DNA from: Sphingomonadales bacterium
GTDB lineage: Bacteria > Pseudomonadota > Alphaproteobacteria > Sphingomonadales > Sphingomonadaceae
Length of the DNA: 64,000 nt
NCBI GenBank assembly: GCA_017309275.1
Contig: JAFKLT010000049.1
Location: 16,072 to 80,071 of the forward strand
Reading direction: 5' to 3'
The notes beneath the pieces were generated by a model. It saw nothing but the letters and a program-made list of their open reading frames with translations, ran no database searches and had not been told where the DNA came from. Each line of letters opens with the position of its first letter. Positions within the stretch are counted from its first letter, which is position 1. Positions 8,278 to 17,449 of the stretch are shown piece after piece. The position numbers and the translations under genes were made by a program.

Positions 8278-10110
8278 GTGATCGCGACGACGAATCCGAC
8301 GACGCGTTTTGGCCGCCTTGGCATGGGCGCGATCGTCCTGCTGTGGATAGCGGTGGCGGCGTTTGCGCTTTTCCTCCGGCGTGACTCGATCGCCACGGTC
8401 ACGCTGCCCGACGCCGATGATTATATGCGCCTGCTTCAGGTGCGCGACCTTATGGCAGGGCAAAGCTGGTTCGACGTGACGCAACATCGCGTCAATCCGA
8501 ATGGCGGCGGCGGCCTGATGCACTGGTCGCGCTTTATCGACTTTCAAATTGCCGGGCTGACGATGCTGTTGCAGCCGTTGCTTGGCGCGGCGGCGGAGCG
8601 ATGGGCCGCGGCGCTGTATCCGGTGCTGCTGATTCTGCCGCTGTTCCTGCTTTTCGGCCGCATATTGCCGCGTCTGGGCGAGCGCGACGCGGTGATCGGC
8701 GGGATGATCATCGCGGCGACGGGCGCGACGATCCTGCAATATTTCGTGCCGCTGCGCATCGATCACCATAATTGGCAGCTTCTTCTGTCGGTCGCGATGC
8801 TGGCGCTGGCGCTGGGCAGTCCGCGCTTCTGGCGCGGGTTCGCGGCGGCACTTGTCATCACGATCCATGTCGAAATCTCGCTCGAAGGCATCGTCTATCT
8901 GGCGATTTTCGGGACGCTGTTCGCGATCGAATGGCTGCGTGATCCGCGCAATGCGCCCCGGCTTCAGGGCTTTGCGGCAGGGCTCGCGGTGTTTCCCGCG
9001 CTCTGGCTGTTGGCGTTCCGGGGGCCATCCGCTTTTCTGCTGGTCCATTGCGACGCTTTTACCCGGCCCTATCTCGCCGCCGTCACCGTCACGGGCGTGC
9101 TGTTGTTCGCATGGATGCGAGGCCCCGAACGGTTGCGTGCGACATGGTCGCTTCGCCTCGTCGGGCTGGCGATCGCCGGCGCGGCCGGGGCCGCCGCCTT
9201 TCTGATCCTCGGCCGCGAATGCCTGGGCGGTCCGTTCGGAACGCTCGAGCCCCTGGTGCGAACCTATTGGTACGAGAATGTTGCCGAAGGACGTCCGGTG
9301 TGGAGCGTGCCGATCGCGACCGTGTGGCTGTTCGCCGCGCCGACCCTGGTCGGTTTCGGCGCGACGATCTGGGCGTGGCGGGCGTCGCGCGGCGGAGCTT
9401 TCGCGGCGAACTGGGACCGCGTCGCGTTCGTCGTGCTGTGCAGCACGCTGTTGTCGCTGCTGGTCTTTCGGGCCGGCGCGACGACCCACGCCTTCATGGT
9501 TCCGGCCTTCGGCGCAATGCTCGCCGCGCTATGGCGCCATGGCCGATCGCGTCCGTCGGCGGCGGGACGCATCGCCGGCGCGATGCTGGCACTGGTGGCG
9601 CTGCCGGCGACCGACGTGCTTATAGCCCAGAAACTGACCGAGCTGGCGGGCGGAACGCAGCCGAGCGACCGGATGACGATCGGATCGTGCATCACCGCGT
9701 CGACGCTGGCACCCCTTTCGAAGCAGCCGCCCGCGCTGCTCTTCGCGCCGGTCGATATCGGACCCAAGCTGCTGGAAGGAACGCCGCACAGCGTTCTGGC
9801 AACGGGCCATCATCGCAACCATGCCGCGATGAACCGGGTGATCACGGCGTTCCTGAGCGCACCCGACGCGGCCGAACCGATCGTCCGGTCAAGCAAGGCC
9901 GCCTACGTGGTTCTGTGCCCCGGGCTGCCCGAGGTGCGCGGTTTTGCCGCAGGACGGCCCGCCGGGCTGGCCGGCGCGCTGACGCGCGGTCAGCCGGTTA
10001 GCTGGCTGCATCACGAGGCGGCCTTGTCGCGCGGCGCGCTGCAGGTCTATTCGGTAATCCCGACCGATCAGGCGGCGTCAAAGGTCAGCGCCGCGCCATT
10101 ACCGCAATAA
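8278..10110 (+). CDS. Polytopic membrane protein, GT-C/STT3-like putative glycosyltransferase
   Basis: 610 residues from a GTG start with about 11-12 hydrophobic segments. After the first helix, 'LPDADDYMRLLQVRDL' (about residues 42-57) gives an acidic DD pair in the first periplasmic loop, and 'RIDHHNWQ' appears near 160, both features of STT3/ArnT-type GT-C enzymes using lipid-linked donors. A soluble C-terminal tail of ~120 residues has several Cys. With GtrA and the flavoprotein it forms a glycan module. Its last ~14 codons run antisense over an msrB remnant (10068-10160), so the C-terminal end may be recently acquired. Family assignment is by motif only. Confidence 0.7.
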   Translation: MIATTNPTTRFGRLGMGAIVLLWIAVAAFALFLRRDSIATVTLPDADDYMRLLQVRDLMAGQSWFDVTQHRVNPNGGGGLMHWSRFIDFQIAGLTMLLQPLLGAAAERWAAALYPVLLILPLFLLFGRILPRLGERDAVIGGMIIAATGATILQYFVPLRIDHHNWQLLLSVAMLALALGSPRFWRGFAAALVITIHVEISLEGIVYLAIFGTLFAIEWLRDPRNAPRLQGFAAGLAVFPALWLLAFRGPSAFLLVHCDAFTRPYLAAVTVTGVLLFAWMRGPERLRATWSLRLVGLAIAGAAGAAAFLILGRECLGGPFGTLEPLVRTYWYENVAEGRPVWSVPIATVWLFAAPTLVGFGATIWAWRASRGGAFAANWDRVAFVVLCSTLLSLLVFRAGATTHAFMVPAFGAMLAALWRHGRSRPSAAGRIAGAMLALVALPATDVLIAQKLTELAGGTQPSDRMTIGSCITASTLAPLSKQPPALLFAPVDIGPKLLEGTPHSVLATGHHRNHAAMNRVITAFLSAPDAAEPIVRSSKAAYVVLCPGLPEVRGFAAGRPAGLAGALTRGQPVSWLHHEAALSRGALQVYSVIPTDQAASKVSAAPLPQ

Positions 10111-10160
10111 GGGTTTCCGGTCGGGCTCGGTCCCTGGTCGAAGGGGCGGTCCGGATGAAG
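10068..10160 (-). pseudogene. Remnant of an msrB 3' end, antisense to the GT-C-like gene's end
   Basis: Bases 10066-10143 align without gaps to 11061-11138 (3' end of the intact msrB) with about 61 of 78 identical by eye. Read on the minus strand it gives 'FDQGPSPTGNPYCGNGAALTF' like sequence in short pieces: 'GPSPTG', 'YCGNGAALTF', then a TGA at the position equivalent to the real msrB stop. The catalytic-Cys segment is kept but the zinc-site half and N-terminus are not recognisable. It is a fragment of a duplicated msrB or of one displaced by insertion of the gene at 10213-11049. Confidence 0.65.
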
Positions 10161-10212
10161 GCCCAGCCAGTGCCGGGTTGCTTCTGGTCCGGGCGCGCAT
10201 ATCATCGGACCC

Positions 10213-11049
10213 ATGGGACTTATCGATCGAATCTCCACCGCCGCATTGCTTGCCTGTGCAGGCCTGGCGCTGACCGCGCCGGGCGCCGCGAGCGCGGCCG
10301 CGCCGGTATCGCGCGCGCAATGGGGTGTCGATTATGGCGCCTTCAGATGCCAGCTTATCCGCCATTTCGGCGATGCGTCGCAGGCCTATCGGCTGGCGAT
10401 CAGTCGGGATTGGACCTTTGGCGGTTATCAATGGGCGCTCTATGGCGCCGCGCTGCCGCTTCACCCCTCGATGAAATCGGTGGAGATCGCGCTGGGGCCG
10501 TCCGAGGGCGCCCGTCGCTTCAAATTCGATTCCTATGCTGTCACCGAGGGCGAGAGGCGATTTGCCTGGCACGATTCGGACGGCCTGTTGTTCAAGGGGC
10601 TGCGTGACGGGGATGCGGTCCGCATAACGAGCGTGAAAAATCTGGATGTCTCGCTGGTGCTGACGAATCTGGCGGCGGCGGTCGAGGCGCTCGAAACATG
10701 CGAGAACGACATGTTCGCGGGCTGGGGATTCGATGCGAAGATGATCCGTACGCTCGCCAGGCAGGCGGAACCGGCGAATTATGCCGGGCGGTGGGTCACC
10801 AACGACGATTATCCCCACCTCGATTTCGCCCAGAAGAATGAGGGGACGACCACCTTTCTGCTGACGGTCGATGCCGCGGGCAAGGCGACGCATTGCCGGA
10901 TCGTTGATACCTCCGGCTTTTCGACGCTCGACAAGCAGACATGCGGCCTGGTGCTGACTCGCGCCGCCTTTCACCCCGCACGCGACGCCGAGGGGCAGGC
11001 TGTCGCTAGCTTTTATATCAACCGCGTCCGGTGGCAGGTGCCGCGCTGA
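10213..11049 (+). CDS. Secreted protein with C-terminal TonB-like domain
   Basis: 278 residues with a signal peptide (cleavage near 'GAASAAA'). The N-terminal ~170 residues are not recognised. The last ~80 form a TonB C-terminal-like fold, with 'GTTTFLLTVDAAGKATHCRI', 'SGFSTLDKQTCGLVLTRAAF' and 'FHPARDAEGQ', as in the many sphingomonad stand-alone TonB-C proteins. It lacks the N-terminal membrane anchor and Pro-rich linker of real TonB, so energy transduction is unlikely. It lies between the msrB remnant and intact msrB, suggesting insertion between two msrB copies. Confidence 0.7.
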   Translation: MGLIDRISTAALLACAGLALTAPGAASAAAPVSRAQWGVDYGAFRCQLIRHFGDASQAYRLAISRDWTFGGYQWALYGAALPLHPSMKSVEIALGPSEGARRFKFDSYAVTEGERRFAWHDSDGLLFKGLRDGDAVRITSVKNLDVSLVLTNLAAAVEALETCENDMFAGWGFDAKMIRTLARQAEPANYAGRWVTNDDYPHLDFAQKNEGTTTFLLTVDAAGKATHCRIVDTSGFSTLDKQTCGLVLTRAAFHPARDAEGQAVASFYINRVRWQVPR

Positions 11050-11062
11050 GGCGCGTGGATGA

Positions 11063-11551
11063 TCAGCCGGGGCGGAAGGTGAGCGCCGCGCCGTTCATGC
11101 AATAGCGTTTTCCGGTCGGTTTCGGTCCGTCGTCGAAGACGTGGCCCAGGTGGCCGCCGCAGCGCTTGCAGTGCACTTCGGTGCGCGCATAGCCGATCTC
11201 GTAATCGGTCGAGGTTCCGATCGCGCCCTTCAGTGGGGCATAGAAGCTGGGCCAGCCGGTGCCACTGTCGAACTTGGTCCGGCTGGAATAGAGCGGCAGC
11301 GCGCAACCCGCGCACGAAAAGGTGCCGGCGCGCTTTTCCTTGTCGAGCGGGCTGGTAAAGGCGCGTTCGGTCGCCGCTTCGCGCAGCACGCGAAATTGCA
11401 GCGGGGTCAGGCGCTTGCGCCACTCAGCGTCGGTCAATTGCCAGCCGGCCTCACCCTTCGGGCGGTTGCCGGGCTTGGCGAACAGCAGTGGCGCGGCGAT
11501 CAGTGCGCCGCCGAGCGCCAGGCCGGATAGCAGGTAACGGCGTTCGATCAT
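11063..11551 (-). CDS. msrB: Peptide-methionine (R)-S-oxide reductase, exported form
   Basis: 162 residues from ATG 11551 with AGGAG upstream. An N-terminal 'ERRYLLSGLALGG' segment is a twin-Arg or membrane-anchor signal, so the enzyme acts outside the cytoplasm. The MsrB domain has the two zinc CxxC pairs ('CAGC' and 'CKRCGGHLGHVF') and the catalytic Cys in 'RYCMNGAALTF'; 'TKFDSGTGWPSF' is the substrate-site signature. It reduces methionine-R-sulfoxide in oxidised proteins. A degenerate copy of its 3' end lies at 10068-10160. Confidence 0.95.
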   Translation of the reverse strand: MIERRYLLSGLALGGALIAAPLLFAKPGNRPKGEAGWQLTDAEWRKRLTPLQFRVLREAATERAFTSPLDKEKRAGTFSCAGCALPLYSSRTKFDSGTGWPSFYAPLKGAIGTSTDYEIGYARTEVHCKRCGGHLGHVFDDGPKPTGKRYCMNGAALTFRPG

Positions 11552-11609
11552 CGAAGGGCTCCTCATGCCCCCTGTTACCCCCTGGAGATGGGCCCGGCTG
11601 TGATCGCCG

Positions 11610-12866
11610 TCAATAGCTCTCCAGCTCGACCTGCATGTGGCGATAGCCGTGGACGAAGCTGGCGTTGACGCGTTCGGGTTCCGACAAGACGTTCACGCGC
11701 AGGCGGCGCTTCTGCATTTCGGAGATCAGCGTCGTAAGCTGAAGCTCGGCGACGCGCGCGCCGACGCAGCGGTGGATGCCATAGCCGAAAGCGAGGTGGC
11801 GGCGCGCGTTCTCGCGGTCGACGATGATCCGGTCGCCGTCGGGGAAGACATCCTCGTCGCGGTTCGCCGACGCATACCAGAGCGCCAGCTTGTCGCGCTT
11901 TTTGATCTGGTGGCCGAACAGCTCGGTATCCTCCAACGCCGTGCGGCGCATGTGCGCGAGCGGGGTTTGCCAGCGGATGATCTCGTGCATCGCGTTGACC
12001 GCGAGTTCGGGATCGTGATTCGCCTCCAGCTTTGCGCGCTCCTCCGGGAAACAGTGGAGGCCATAGGCATAGGCGGACATCGAGTTGCGCGTCGTGTCGT
12101 TGCCGCCGACGATCAGCAGGATCAGATTCCCCATGAACTCATGCTCGCTCATATGCTTCATCGCGTCGGATTGAAGCATGATCGAGATCAGGTCGTGCGG
12201 GCCGGGATTCTGGGCCTTGCGATCCCAGAGCTGCTTGAAGGCGGCGCCCATCTCGAACGCCGTGGCGGTGCGCGCCTGCCGTTCCTCGGTCGTGTTGAAC
12301 GATTCGATGTCGCCGAGCGCGTCGGACCAGCGGGTCAGGTTGTGGCGATCCTCCCACGGGAAATCGAACAGGATCGCGAGCATGTCGGTCGTCAGTTCGA
12401 TCGACAGTTTTTCAACCCAGTCGAACGGCTTGCCGACGGGCAGCGTGTCGATGAGTGCCGCGGTGCGTGCGACGGTGTCGGCGCGCATCCGCTCGATCTC
12501 CGACGGGCCGAAGGCGGGCGCGACGGTGCGGCGCTGCGCGGTGTGCTGCGGCGGGTCCATCGCGATGAACATCGGCATCGGGATTTCGCCCTCTTTCAGA
12601 TGTTCGACCCCATCGCCGGCGACGGTGATGCCGCCATACTCCCACGAGGAGGAAAAGATCTTGGGCAGCGCCTCGATATGCTGGATCGGCTTGTAGGTTG
12701 TCACCGACCAATAGGGGCCGAACTTCGAATCCTCGCAATAATAGATCGGCGATTCGGCGCGCAGCTGGCGCATCGGTTCCTGCCATTTGTCCTCGCGCCA
12801 AAGATCGGCGCGGCTGACGTCGAGCGGGTGAGGGATTTCGGGAACGGAGCGAATCTGGGTGGCCAT
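11610..12866 (-). CDS. Cytochrome P450, CYP153 family (alkane/fatty-acid terminal hydroxylase type)
   Basis: 418 residues from the ATG at 12866 with GGAGGA about ten bases upstream. Family marks are the I-helix 'GGNDTTRNS', the K-helix 'EIIRWQTPLAHMRRTALED', and the heme-ligand loop 'FGYGIHRCVGARVAELQ'. The 'FGPYWSVTTYK', 'SGGIT'-like 'EYGGITVAGDG' and 'MFIAMDPPQHTAQRRTV' stretches are very close to CYP153 enzymes, which hydroxylate the terminal carbon of medium-chain alkanes. CYP153 needs a ferredoxin and a ferredoxin reductase; neither is adjacent here, so partners must be encoded elsewhere. Confidence 0.93.
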   Translation of the reverse strand: MATQIRSVPEIPHPLDVSRADLWREDKWQEPMRQLRAESPIYYCEDSKFGPYWSVTTYKPIQHIEALPKIFSSSWEYGGITVAGDGVEHLKEGEIPMPMFIAMDPPQHTAQRRTVAPAFGPSEIERMRADTVARTAALIDTLPVGKPFDWVEKLSIELTTDMLAILFDFPWEDRHNLTRWSDALGDIESFNTTEERQARTATAFEMGAAFKQLWDRKAQNPGPHDLISIMLQSDAMKHMSEHEFMGNLILLIVGGNDTTRNSMSAYAYGLHCFPEERAKLEANHDPELAVNAMHEIIRWQTPLAHMRRTALEDTELFGHQIKKRDKLALWYASANRDEDVFPDGDRIIVDRENARRHLAFGYGIHRCVGARVAELQLTTLISEMQKRRLRVNVLSEPERVNASFVHGYRHMQVELESY

Positions 12867-12935
12867 GGCATATCCTCCATCGGCCGTCATTGCGCGGCCG
12901 TATTCAGTTGCAGAATGCCACTATTTACAGCTTTG

Positions 12936-14216
12936 TCAATGAGCCGAGGTTGACTCCGAAACGGTCGACGCTGCGGTTGCCGGGCGGGCGCGCTTCCAGA
13001 ATTTCCACCCGCCGCCGCCGCTCAACACGCCCGCGCGGAACAGGCGGACCGACAGATAGATGATCAGCGCGACCCACAGCGCCTGCCAGCCGAGCGCGAG
13101 CAGATGCACCGCCTTTGCGTCGTCGGTCGCGGCGCGCGCGGCCATCGCGAAGGGCGAGGAGAAGGGAAAGATCTGCGCGAACTGCGCCAGGCCGGTGCCC
13201 GGTGCGCTGGCCGCGGCGGTCGACAGGCTGAACATGCCGACCTGGAAAATGGTGATCGGCAGGCTGAGCATCTGGATCTCGCGCACGGTGCTCGCCTGCG
13301 CGCCGACGCCGAGGAAGACCGCACCGAGGAGGAGGAAGGCCATGACGAAATAGCAGACGCCCACGCCGATGAAGAAGGGCCAGCCGCTCGCCGGCGCGAC
13401 CATCAGCGCCGCGGCGGGCTTGCCTGCGGCGGCGATGGTGGCGGGATCGGCCTGCATCGCAAAAGCCATGCCCCCGCCGATCGCGACGAGCCCCCAGAAG
13501 GCGATGAAAAGAATTGCGACGCCGAGCATGCCGAGCAGCTTGCCGAGGAATACGCTCTCGAGCGGGACGGCGGCGGCAAGAATCTCGATGACCTTGTTGC
13601 CCTTTTCCTCGGCCAGCGAGCTGACCGTCTGCCCCGCGAGCAACAGGGTCATCAGGAAGATGACGAAGACGGCGCCGAAGCCCATCGACTGCTGCGCCGC
13701 GATGCTGGTGCCGCCGTTGGTGATCGCCTCGAACGCCGGCTTGGCGGGCGCGACCGGGCCGGCGGCGCGATCGCGCAGCACGTCGCTGGCGAGCAGCGCG
13801 AGGTAGCGGCCCGCGCCGCTTCCCGCCTCGCGCTCGACGATACGGGGATTTTCCAGCGGCCCGCTGAGCACCGCATAGGTGTCCGATCCCTTCTCGCGCG
13901 CGATGGCGAGCGGATCGGCGGCGTCTGCCCCGGCGAGGCGGACTTCGAGTACGGGGGGACGTTCGCGTCCCAGCGCGTCGCGTAGCCGCGAGTCAGCGGC
14001 GCGTAGCGCCTCGACATCGGCGGGTCCGGCGATCGCGACGATACGGCCCTTGCCGCGCGCGCTATCGGCGAGCTGCGATGCGCCCACCCCGCCGACCGCG
14101 CCCATGCCAATCATGAAAAGCGGGGCGAGGAGGAAGAGGAGAAAGGTCGGGGTCGCGACGATCGCAAGAAAATCGCGGCGCGCGATGACGAGCATATTGC
14201 GGATGAAGGGGGTCAT
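12936..14216 (-). CDS. ABC-2 type transporter permease (NatB-like)
   Basis: 426 residues. One N-terminal membrane helix ('FLAIVATPTFLLFLLAPLFMI'), a periplasmic domain of ~140 residues, then about five to six C-terminal helices with 'VSSLAEEKGNKVIEILAAAVPLESVFLGKL', pieces of which are the hallmark of the NatB/ABC2_membrane_3 family. It overlaps the stop of the ATPase gene upstream by four bases (ATGA), so the two are translationally coupled. The exported substrate is unknown; relatives export sodium or other small molecules. Confidence 0.9.
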   Translation of the reverse strand: MTPFIRNMLVIARRDFLAIVATPTFLLFLLAPLFMIGMGAVGGVGASQLADSARGKGRIVAIAGPADVEALRAADSRLRDALGRERPPVLEVRLAGADAADPLAIAREKGSDTYAVLSGPLENPRIVEREAGSGAGRYLALLASDVLRDRAAGPVAPAKPAFEAITNGGTSIAAQQSMGFGAVFVIFLMTLLLAGQTVSSLAEEKGNKVIEILAAAVPLESVFLGKLLGMLGVAILFIAFWGLVAIGGGMAFAMQADPATIAAAGKPAAALMVAPASGWPFFIGVGVCYFVMAFLLLGAVFLGVGAQASTVREIQMLSLPITIFQVGMFSLSTAAASAPGTGLAQFAQIFPFSSPFAMAARAATDDAKAVHLLALGWQALWVALIIYLSVRLFRAGVLSGGGGWKFWKRARPATAASTVSESTSAH

Positions 14217-15163
14217 GCCGCGGCCTCCTCGATCGCGTCGGCTTCGGGCGTGGCGTCGAAGCCGGCATCGACCTGGCGCACGATATGGACGAAGGCGTCG
14301 TGCAGCGCGGGGCGCGCGATCGACAGTCCGGCGACGCCATGCCCGCTTGCGGTGATGCGCGCGAGGAGCGGTTCGACGTCGGCTTCTTCGATCGCGAAAT
14401 GCCAGGCCTCTCCCTTGCGTTCCGCGCCGGCGGGGAGGAGAGCCGCGACGGCGTCGCCGCCGTCGCGTGGCGTGTAGCGCACCTGCATCGGCAGCAGCGC
14501 GCGCGCTTCGTCGACCGTCCCCTCGAAGCGGCGCTGCGACCGCGCGATGATCGCCAGCCGGTCACAAAGCCGTTCGGCATGCGCCATGACATGGGTCGAG
14601 AAGAGGATCGTCGCGCCGCGCTCGCGCTCGCGCCGCACCAGCATCTCGAGCCGTTCCTGATTGACCGGATCGAGGCCCGAAAAAGGCTCGTCGAGGACGA
14701 TCAGGTCGGGCGTGTGGACGATCGATCCGATGAGCTGGACCATCTGCGCCATGCCCTTCGACATCTTGCGGATCTTTTCGTCGATGACGCGCTCCAGCCC
14801 GAGCTCGGTCATGAAGGTCGCAGCACGGCGGCGCCCCTCCGACCAGTCGAGTCCGCGCAGCGCGCCCATGAAGGCGATCGCCTCGCGCGCTTTCATGCCG
14901 GGATAAAGTCCGCGCTCTTCCGGTAGATAGCCGATACGGTGGCGGACAGATTGCGGCTTGTGGCCGCCGAGCAGGCGGCTGCTACCCTCGTCGGGGTCGA
15001 TGATGCCGAGCGTCATGCGCAGGCTGGTCGTCTTGCCGGCGCCATTGGGGCCGAGAACCCCGTAGATGCTGCCCGTCGGCACCTTGAGCGTCACATGGTC
15101 GACCGCGGTGAAGGCGTCGAAATATTTGGTGAGGCTGGTCGCCTCGACGCTGAGATCGGTCAA
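14213..15163 (-). CDS. ABC transporter ATP-binding protein (NatA-like)
   Basis: 316 residues from a TTG at 15163 with AGGA upstream; no ATG exists at the N-terminus of the conserved domain, and the longer frame to 15616 reads into queG antisense. Walker A is '[10 protein letters not shown]' near residues 40-49, the signature '[11 protein letters not shown]' near 135 and Walker B '[13 protein letters not shown]' follows, with the switch His in 'STHVMAHAE'. A C-terminal ~90-residue extension is usual for this subgroup. It pairs with the permease downstream. Confidence 0.92.
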   Translation of the reverse strand: MTDLSVEATSLTKYFDAFTAVDHVTLKVPTGSIYGVLGPNGAGKTTSLRMTLGIIDPDEGSSRLLGGHKPQSVRHRIGYLPEERGLYPGMKAREAIAFMGALRGLDWSEGRRRAATFMTELGLERVIDEKIRKMSKGMAQMVQLIGSIVHTPDLIVLDEPFSGLDPVNQERLEMLVRRERERGATILFSTHVMAHAERLCDRLAIIARSQRRFEGTVDEARALLPMQVRYTPRDGGDAVAALLPAGAERKGEAWHFAIEEADVEPLLARITASGHGVAGLSIARPALHDAFVHIVRQVDAGFDATPEADAIEEAAA

Positions 15164-15231
15164 ATCCTGGTCCTGTGAATATGTCGCGCGGCGACTATGG
15201 CACGGCAATGTCGTTGCCGTATAGAGCGCCA

Positions 15232-16284
15232 ATGGTTGCGGAAGCCTTGCCTTCACTCGAGCAAAGACTCGCCGACGTCGCGCGCGACCATGGCTTCGTC
15301 GCGTTCGGCATCGCGCATGCCGACGCGGCGCCCGAAACCGCGGCACGGCTGAACGCCTGGCTGGCCGAGGGGCGCCACGGCGACATGATCTGGATGGAAA
15401 GTCGCGCGTCGCAGCGCGGATCGCCGCGCGGGCTGTGGCCCGAGGTGAAATCGGTAATCGCGCTGGGGATGAGCTATGCGCCCCAGATCGATCCGCTCGC
15501 GCTGGCCGGCGTGCCCGATCGGGGGCGCATCTCGGTCTATGCGCAGGGCGCCGATTATCATGACGTCGTGAAAAAGGCGCTGAAGGCGGTGGCGCGCTGG
15601 TTGGTCGCCGAAGCACAGGGCGCAGAGGTCAAGGTGTTCGTCGACACCGCGCCGGTGATGGAAAAGCCGCTGTCGGCCGCCGCAGGTCTGGGCTGGCAGG
15701 GCAAGCACAGCAATCTGGTCAGCCGCGATCATGGCAGCTGGCTGTTCCTGGGCGCGATCTATACGACGCTCGACCTGGTGCCGTCGACGCCGGGCCGCGA
15801 TACGTGCGGCAGTTGCACCGCCTGTCAGGATGCGTGCCCGACGCAGGCCTTTCCCGCACCCTATCGGCTCGATGCGCGGCGCTGCATTTCCTATCTGACG
15901 ATCGAACATGACGGACCGATCCCCGTCGACCTGCGCCGCGGGCTGGGCAACCGCATCTATGGCTGTGACGATTGCCTGGCGGTGTGTCCGTGGAACAAGT
16001 TCGCCGATACTGCCGCGCGTCATCGCGCCTTTCTGCCGCGGGCCGAACTGGTGGCGCCGTCGCTCGCCGATCTGCTCGCGCTCGACGATGCTGGGTTTCG
16101 CCAAGTATTCGCGGGGTCACCGATCAAGCGGATCGGCCGCAACCGGATGGTCCGCAATGCCGCAATCGCGGCGGGAAATAGCGGTGATGCGCGGTTTCGT
16201 GCGCGACTGGCCGAGCTGACCGGCGACGAATCGCCGATGGTGGCCGACGCCGCGCGCTGGGCGCTCGCCGAACTGGCGTCGTGA
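15232..16284 (+). CDS. queG: Epoxyqueuosine reductase
   Basis: 350 residues from ATG 15232. Earlier in-frame starts (GTG 15175, ATG 15181, 15208) are possible but would leave almost no space for the divergent ABC promoter. The protein has the DUF1730 cobalamin-binding region ('[19 protein letters not shown]') and two [4Fe-4S] clusters: '[16 protein letters not shown]' and '[15 protein letters not shown]'. A C-terminal HEAT-like stretch ends the protein. It reduces epoxyqueuosine to queuosine in tRNA, a cobalamin-dependent step, which fits with the cobalamin block in the same window. Confidence 0.95.
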   Translation: MVAEALPSLEQRLADVARDHGFVAFGIAHADAAPETAARLNAWLAEGRHGDMIWMESRASQRGSPRGLWPEVKSVIALGMSYAPQIDPLALAGVPDRGRISVYAQGADYHDVVKKALKAVARWLVAEAQGAEVKVFVDTAPVMEKPLSAAAGLGWQGKHSNLVSRDHGSWLFLGAIYTTLDLVPSTPGRDTCGSCTACQDACPTQAFPAPYRLDARRCISYLTIEHDGPIPVDLRRGLGNRIYGCDDCLAVCPWNKFADTAARHRAFLPRAELVAPSLADLLALDDAGFRQVFAGSPIKRIGRNRMVRNAAIAAGNSGDARFRARLAELTGDESPMVADAARWALAELAS

Positions 16285-16286
16285 CG

Positions 16287-16661
16287 TCAGCGCCGGAGCG
16301 CGGCGACGCAACTGTCGACATTGGCGTCGCGGCCATCAGGCGTGCGGGCATCGACATGGGTGGCGATCGGGTCGGCCCCCGCGCGGGGCGCGTAATAATA
16401 AATGTCGAGGATGCAGGCGGTGCCGGCGAATTGCAGCTTGCGGCCCACGCCCTCCGCAACGTCGAGGCGCGGCTTGCCGAACTGCGACAATGCGGCGCCG
16501 GCGTGTTGGCCGACCAGGCTGTTGTTCTGGACGATACGCGGCGGGGTCGGCGGGGGTTTCGGCGTGGCGACGGGCTGGCTGGGGCGCGGAACGGCCGAGC
16601 CGGCGCAGCCCGCGAGCAACAGGGTGGAGGCCGCCAGCATCAGCAGCGCGTTGATTTTCAT
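16287..16661 (-). CDS. Small lipoprotein of unknown function
   Basis: 124 residues from ATG 16661, preceded by GGGGTAAGG. The N-terminus is a lipoprotein signal with lipobox 'LLAGC' (Cys about residue 19), followed by a Pro-rich linker ('TPKPPPTPPR') and a folded part with 'LVGQHAGAALSQFGKPRLDV', which resembles the helix-strand unit of SmpA/BamE-like or related envelope lipoproteins. Two Cys (in 'TACILDIYYY' and 'SCVAALRR') could form a disulfide. Its start overlaps the stop of the EI24 gene by four bases, so they are co-transcribed. Confidence 0.8.
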   Translation of the reverse strand: MKINALLMLAASTLLLAGCAGSAVPRPSQPVATPKPPPTPPRIVQNNSLVGQHAGAALSQFGKPRLDVAEGVGRKLQFAGTACILDIYYYAPRAGADPIATHVDARTPDGRDANVDSCVAALRR

Positions 16662-17338
16662 GACCTTACCCCATCCCGCAAATGCAACAGATGGACGGCC
16701 ATAGCCGCGCTGACGATAGGGGCCAACAGATTGGCGACGGGTACCACGAAGCTTACGGCGGACAGAAGGCCGAGCGCCCATCGCGTGCTGCGATCGAAGC
16801 GCGGCCGGTCGGGGTGGCGCGCGAGCACCATCGCCTCCAGATCGCGGCCGAGCAGCAGCGCGTTGACGAACAGCGCGAAGATCGGCGTGCCGATGCCGGT
16901 GAACAGCAGGATCAGATAGACGGGCAGCGCGACCAGATTTCCGCCGATCAGCCGCGCGAGCGAGGTGAGCGCGAGCGTGATATTCTGTCGCCACCCAACG
17001 TCGACGGCGCGCATGGCGGCGGCGGGGTAATGGCGCCCCTCGACGTCGGCGACGATCGAATCGGCAAACAGCCCGACGACGACGATCGCGACGGCGCGGA
17101 ACAACAGCCAGCTTCCGGCGAGCAGCACGAGCAGGATCAGGACGCCCGCCATGTCGAGTTCGACCCCGTCGAGCCAGCGCCAATGGTCGAGCGCCCAACG
17201 CGCGCCGGCGAAAATGGCGCCGCCCGCGGCAGCAAAGACGAGCAGGGTGAGGAGCAGACTCTGGACCAGAACGCGAAGCACGCGCGGGCTCGGCAAATCG
17301 CCGAGTGCAAGCAGCAGAGCGTGAACGGCGCGGGCCAT
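16658..17338 (-). CDS. EI24 domain (CysZ-like) inner-membrane protein
   Basis: 226 residues from ATG 17338 with about four to six hydrophobic helices. 'LFADSIVADVEGRHYP' after helix 2 and 'ALPVYLILLFTGIGTPIFALFVNALLLGRDLEAMVLARH' pattern (in parts) identify the EI24/CysZ family. CysZ proteins carry sulfate, but many members in alphaproteobacteria are unassigned; no sulfur-assimilation genes adjoin. Coupled to the lipoprotein gene downstream. Confidence 0.82.
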   Translation of the reverse strand: MARAVHALLLALGDLPSPRVLRVLVQSLLLTLLVFAAAGGAIFAGARWALDHWRWLDGVELDMAGVLILLVLLAGSWLLFRAVAIVVVGLFADSIVADVEGRHYPAAAMRAVDVGWRQNITLALTSLARLIGGNLVALPVYLILLFTGIGTPIFALFVNALLLGRDLEAMVLARHPDRPRFDRSTRWALGLLSAVSFVVPVANLLAPIVSAAMAVHLLHLRDGVRS

Positions 17339-17449
17339 GGGCAAAGGGTTGCGCGGGGCCGGCGTCGGCGTCAAGCGGCTACGCTTGCGTTGGCGCGCCG
17401 CGCCCACTAAAGGCGCGCCCAGCTTTTCCCATACAGCACAGGATTTTTC

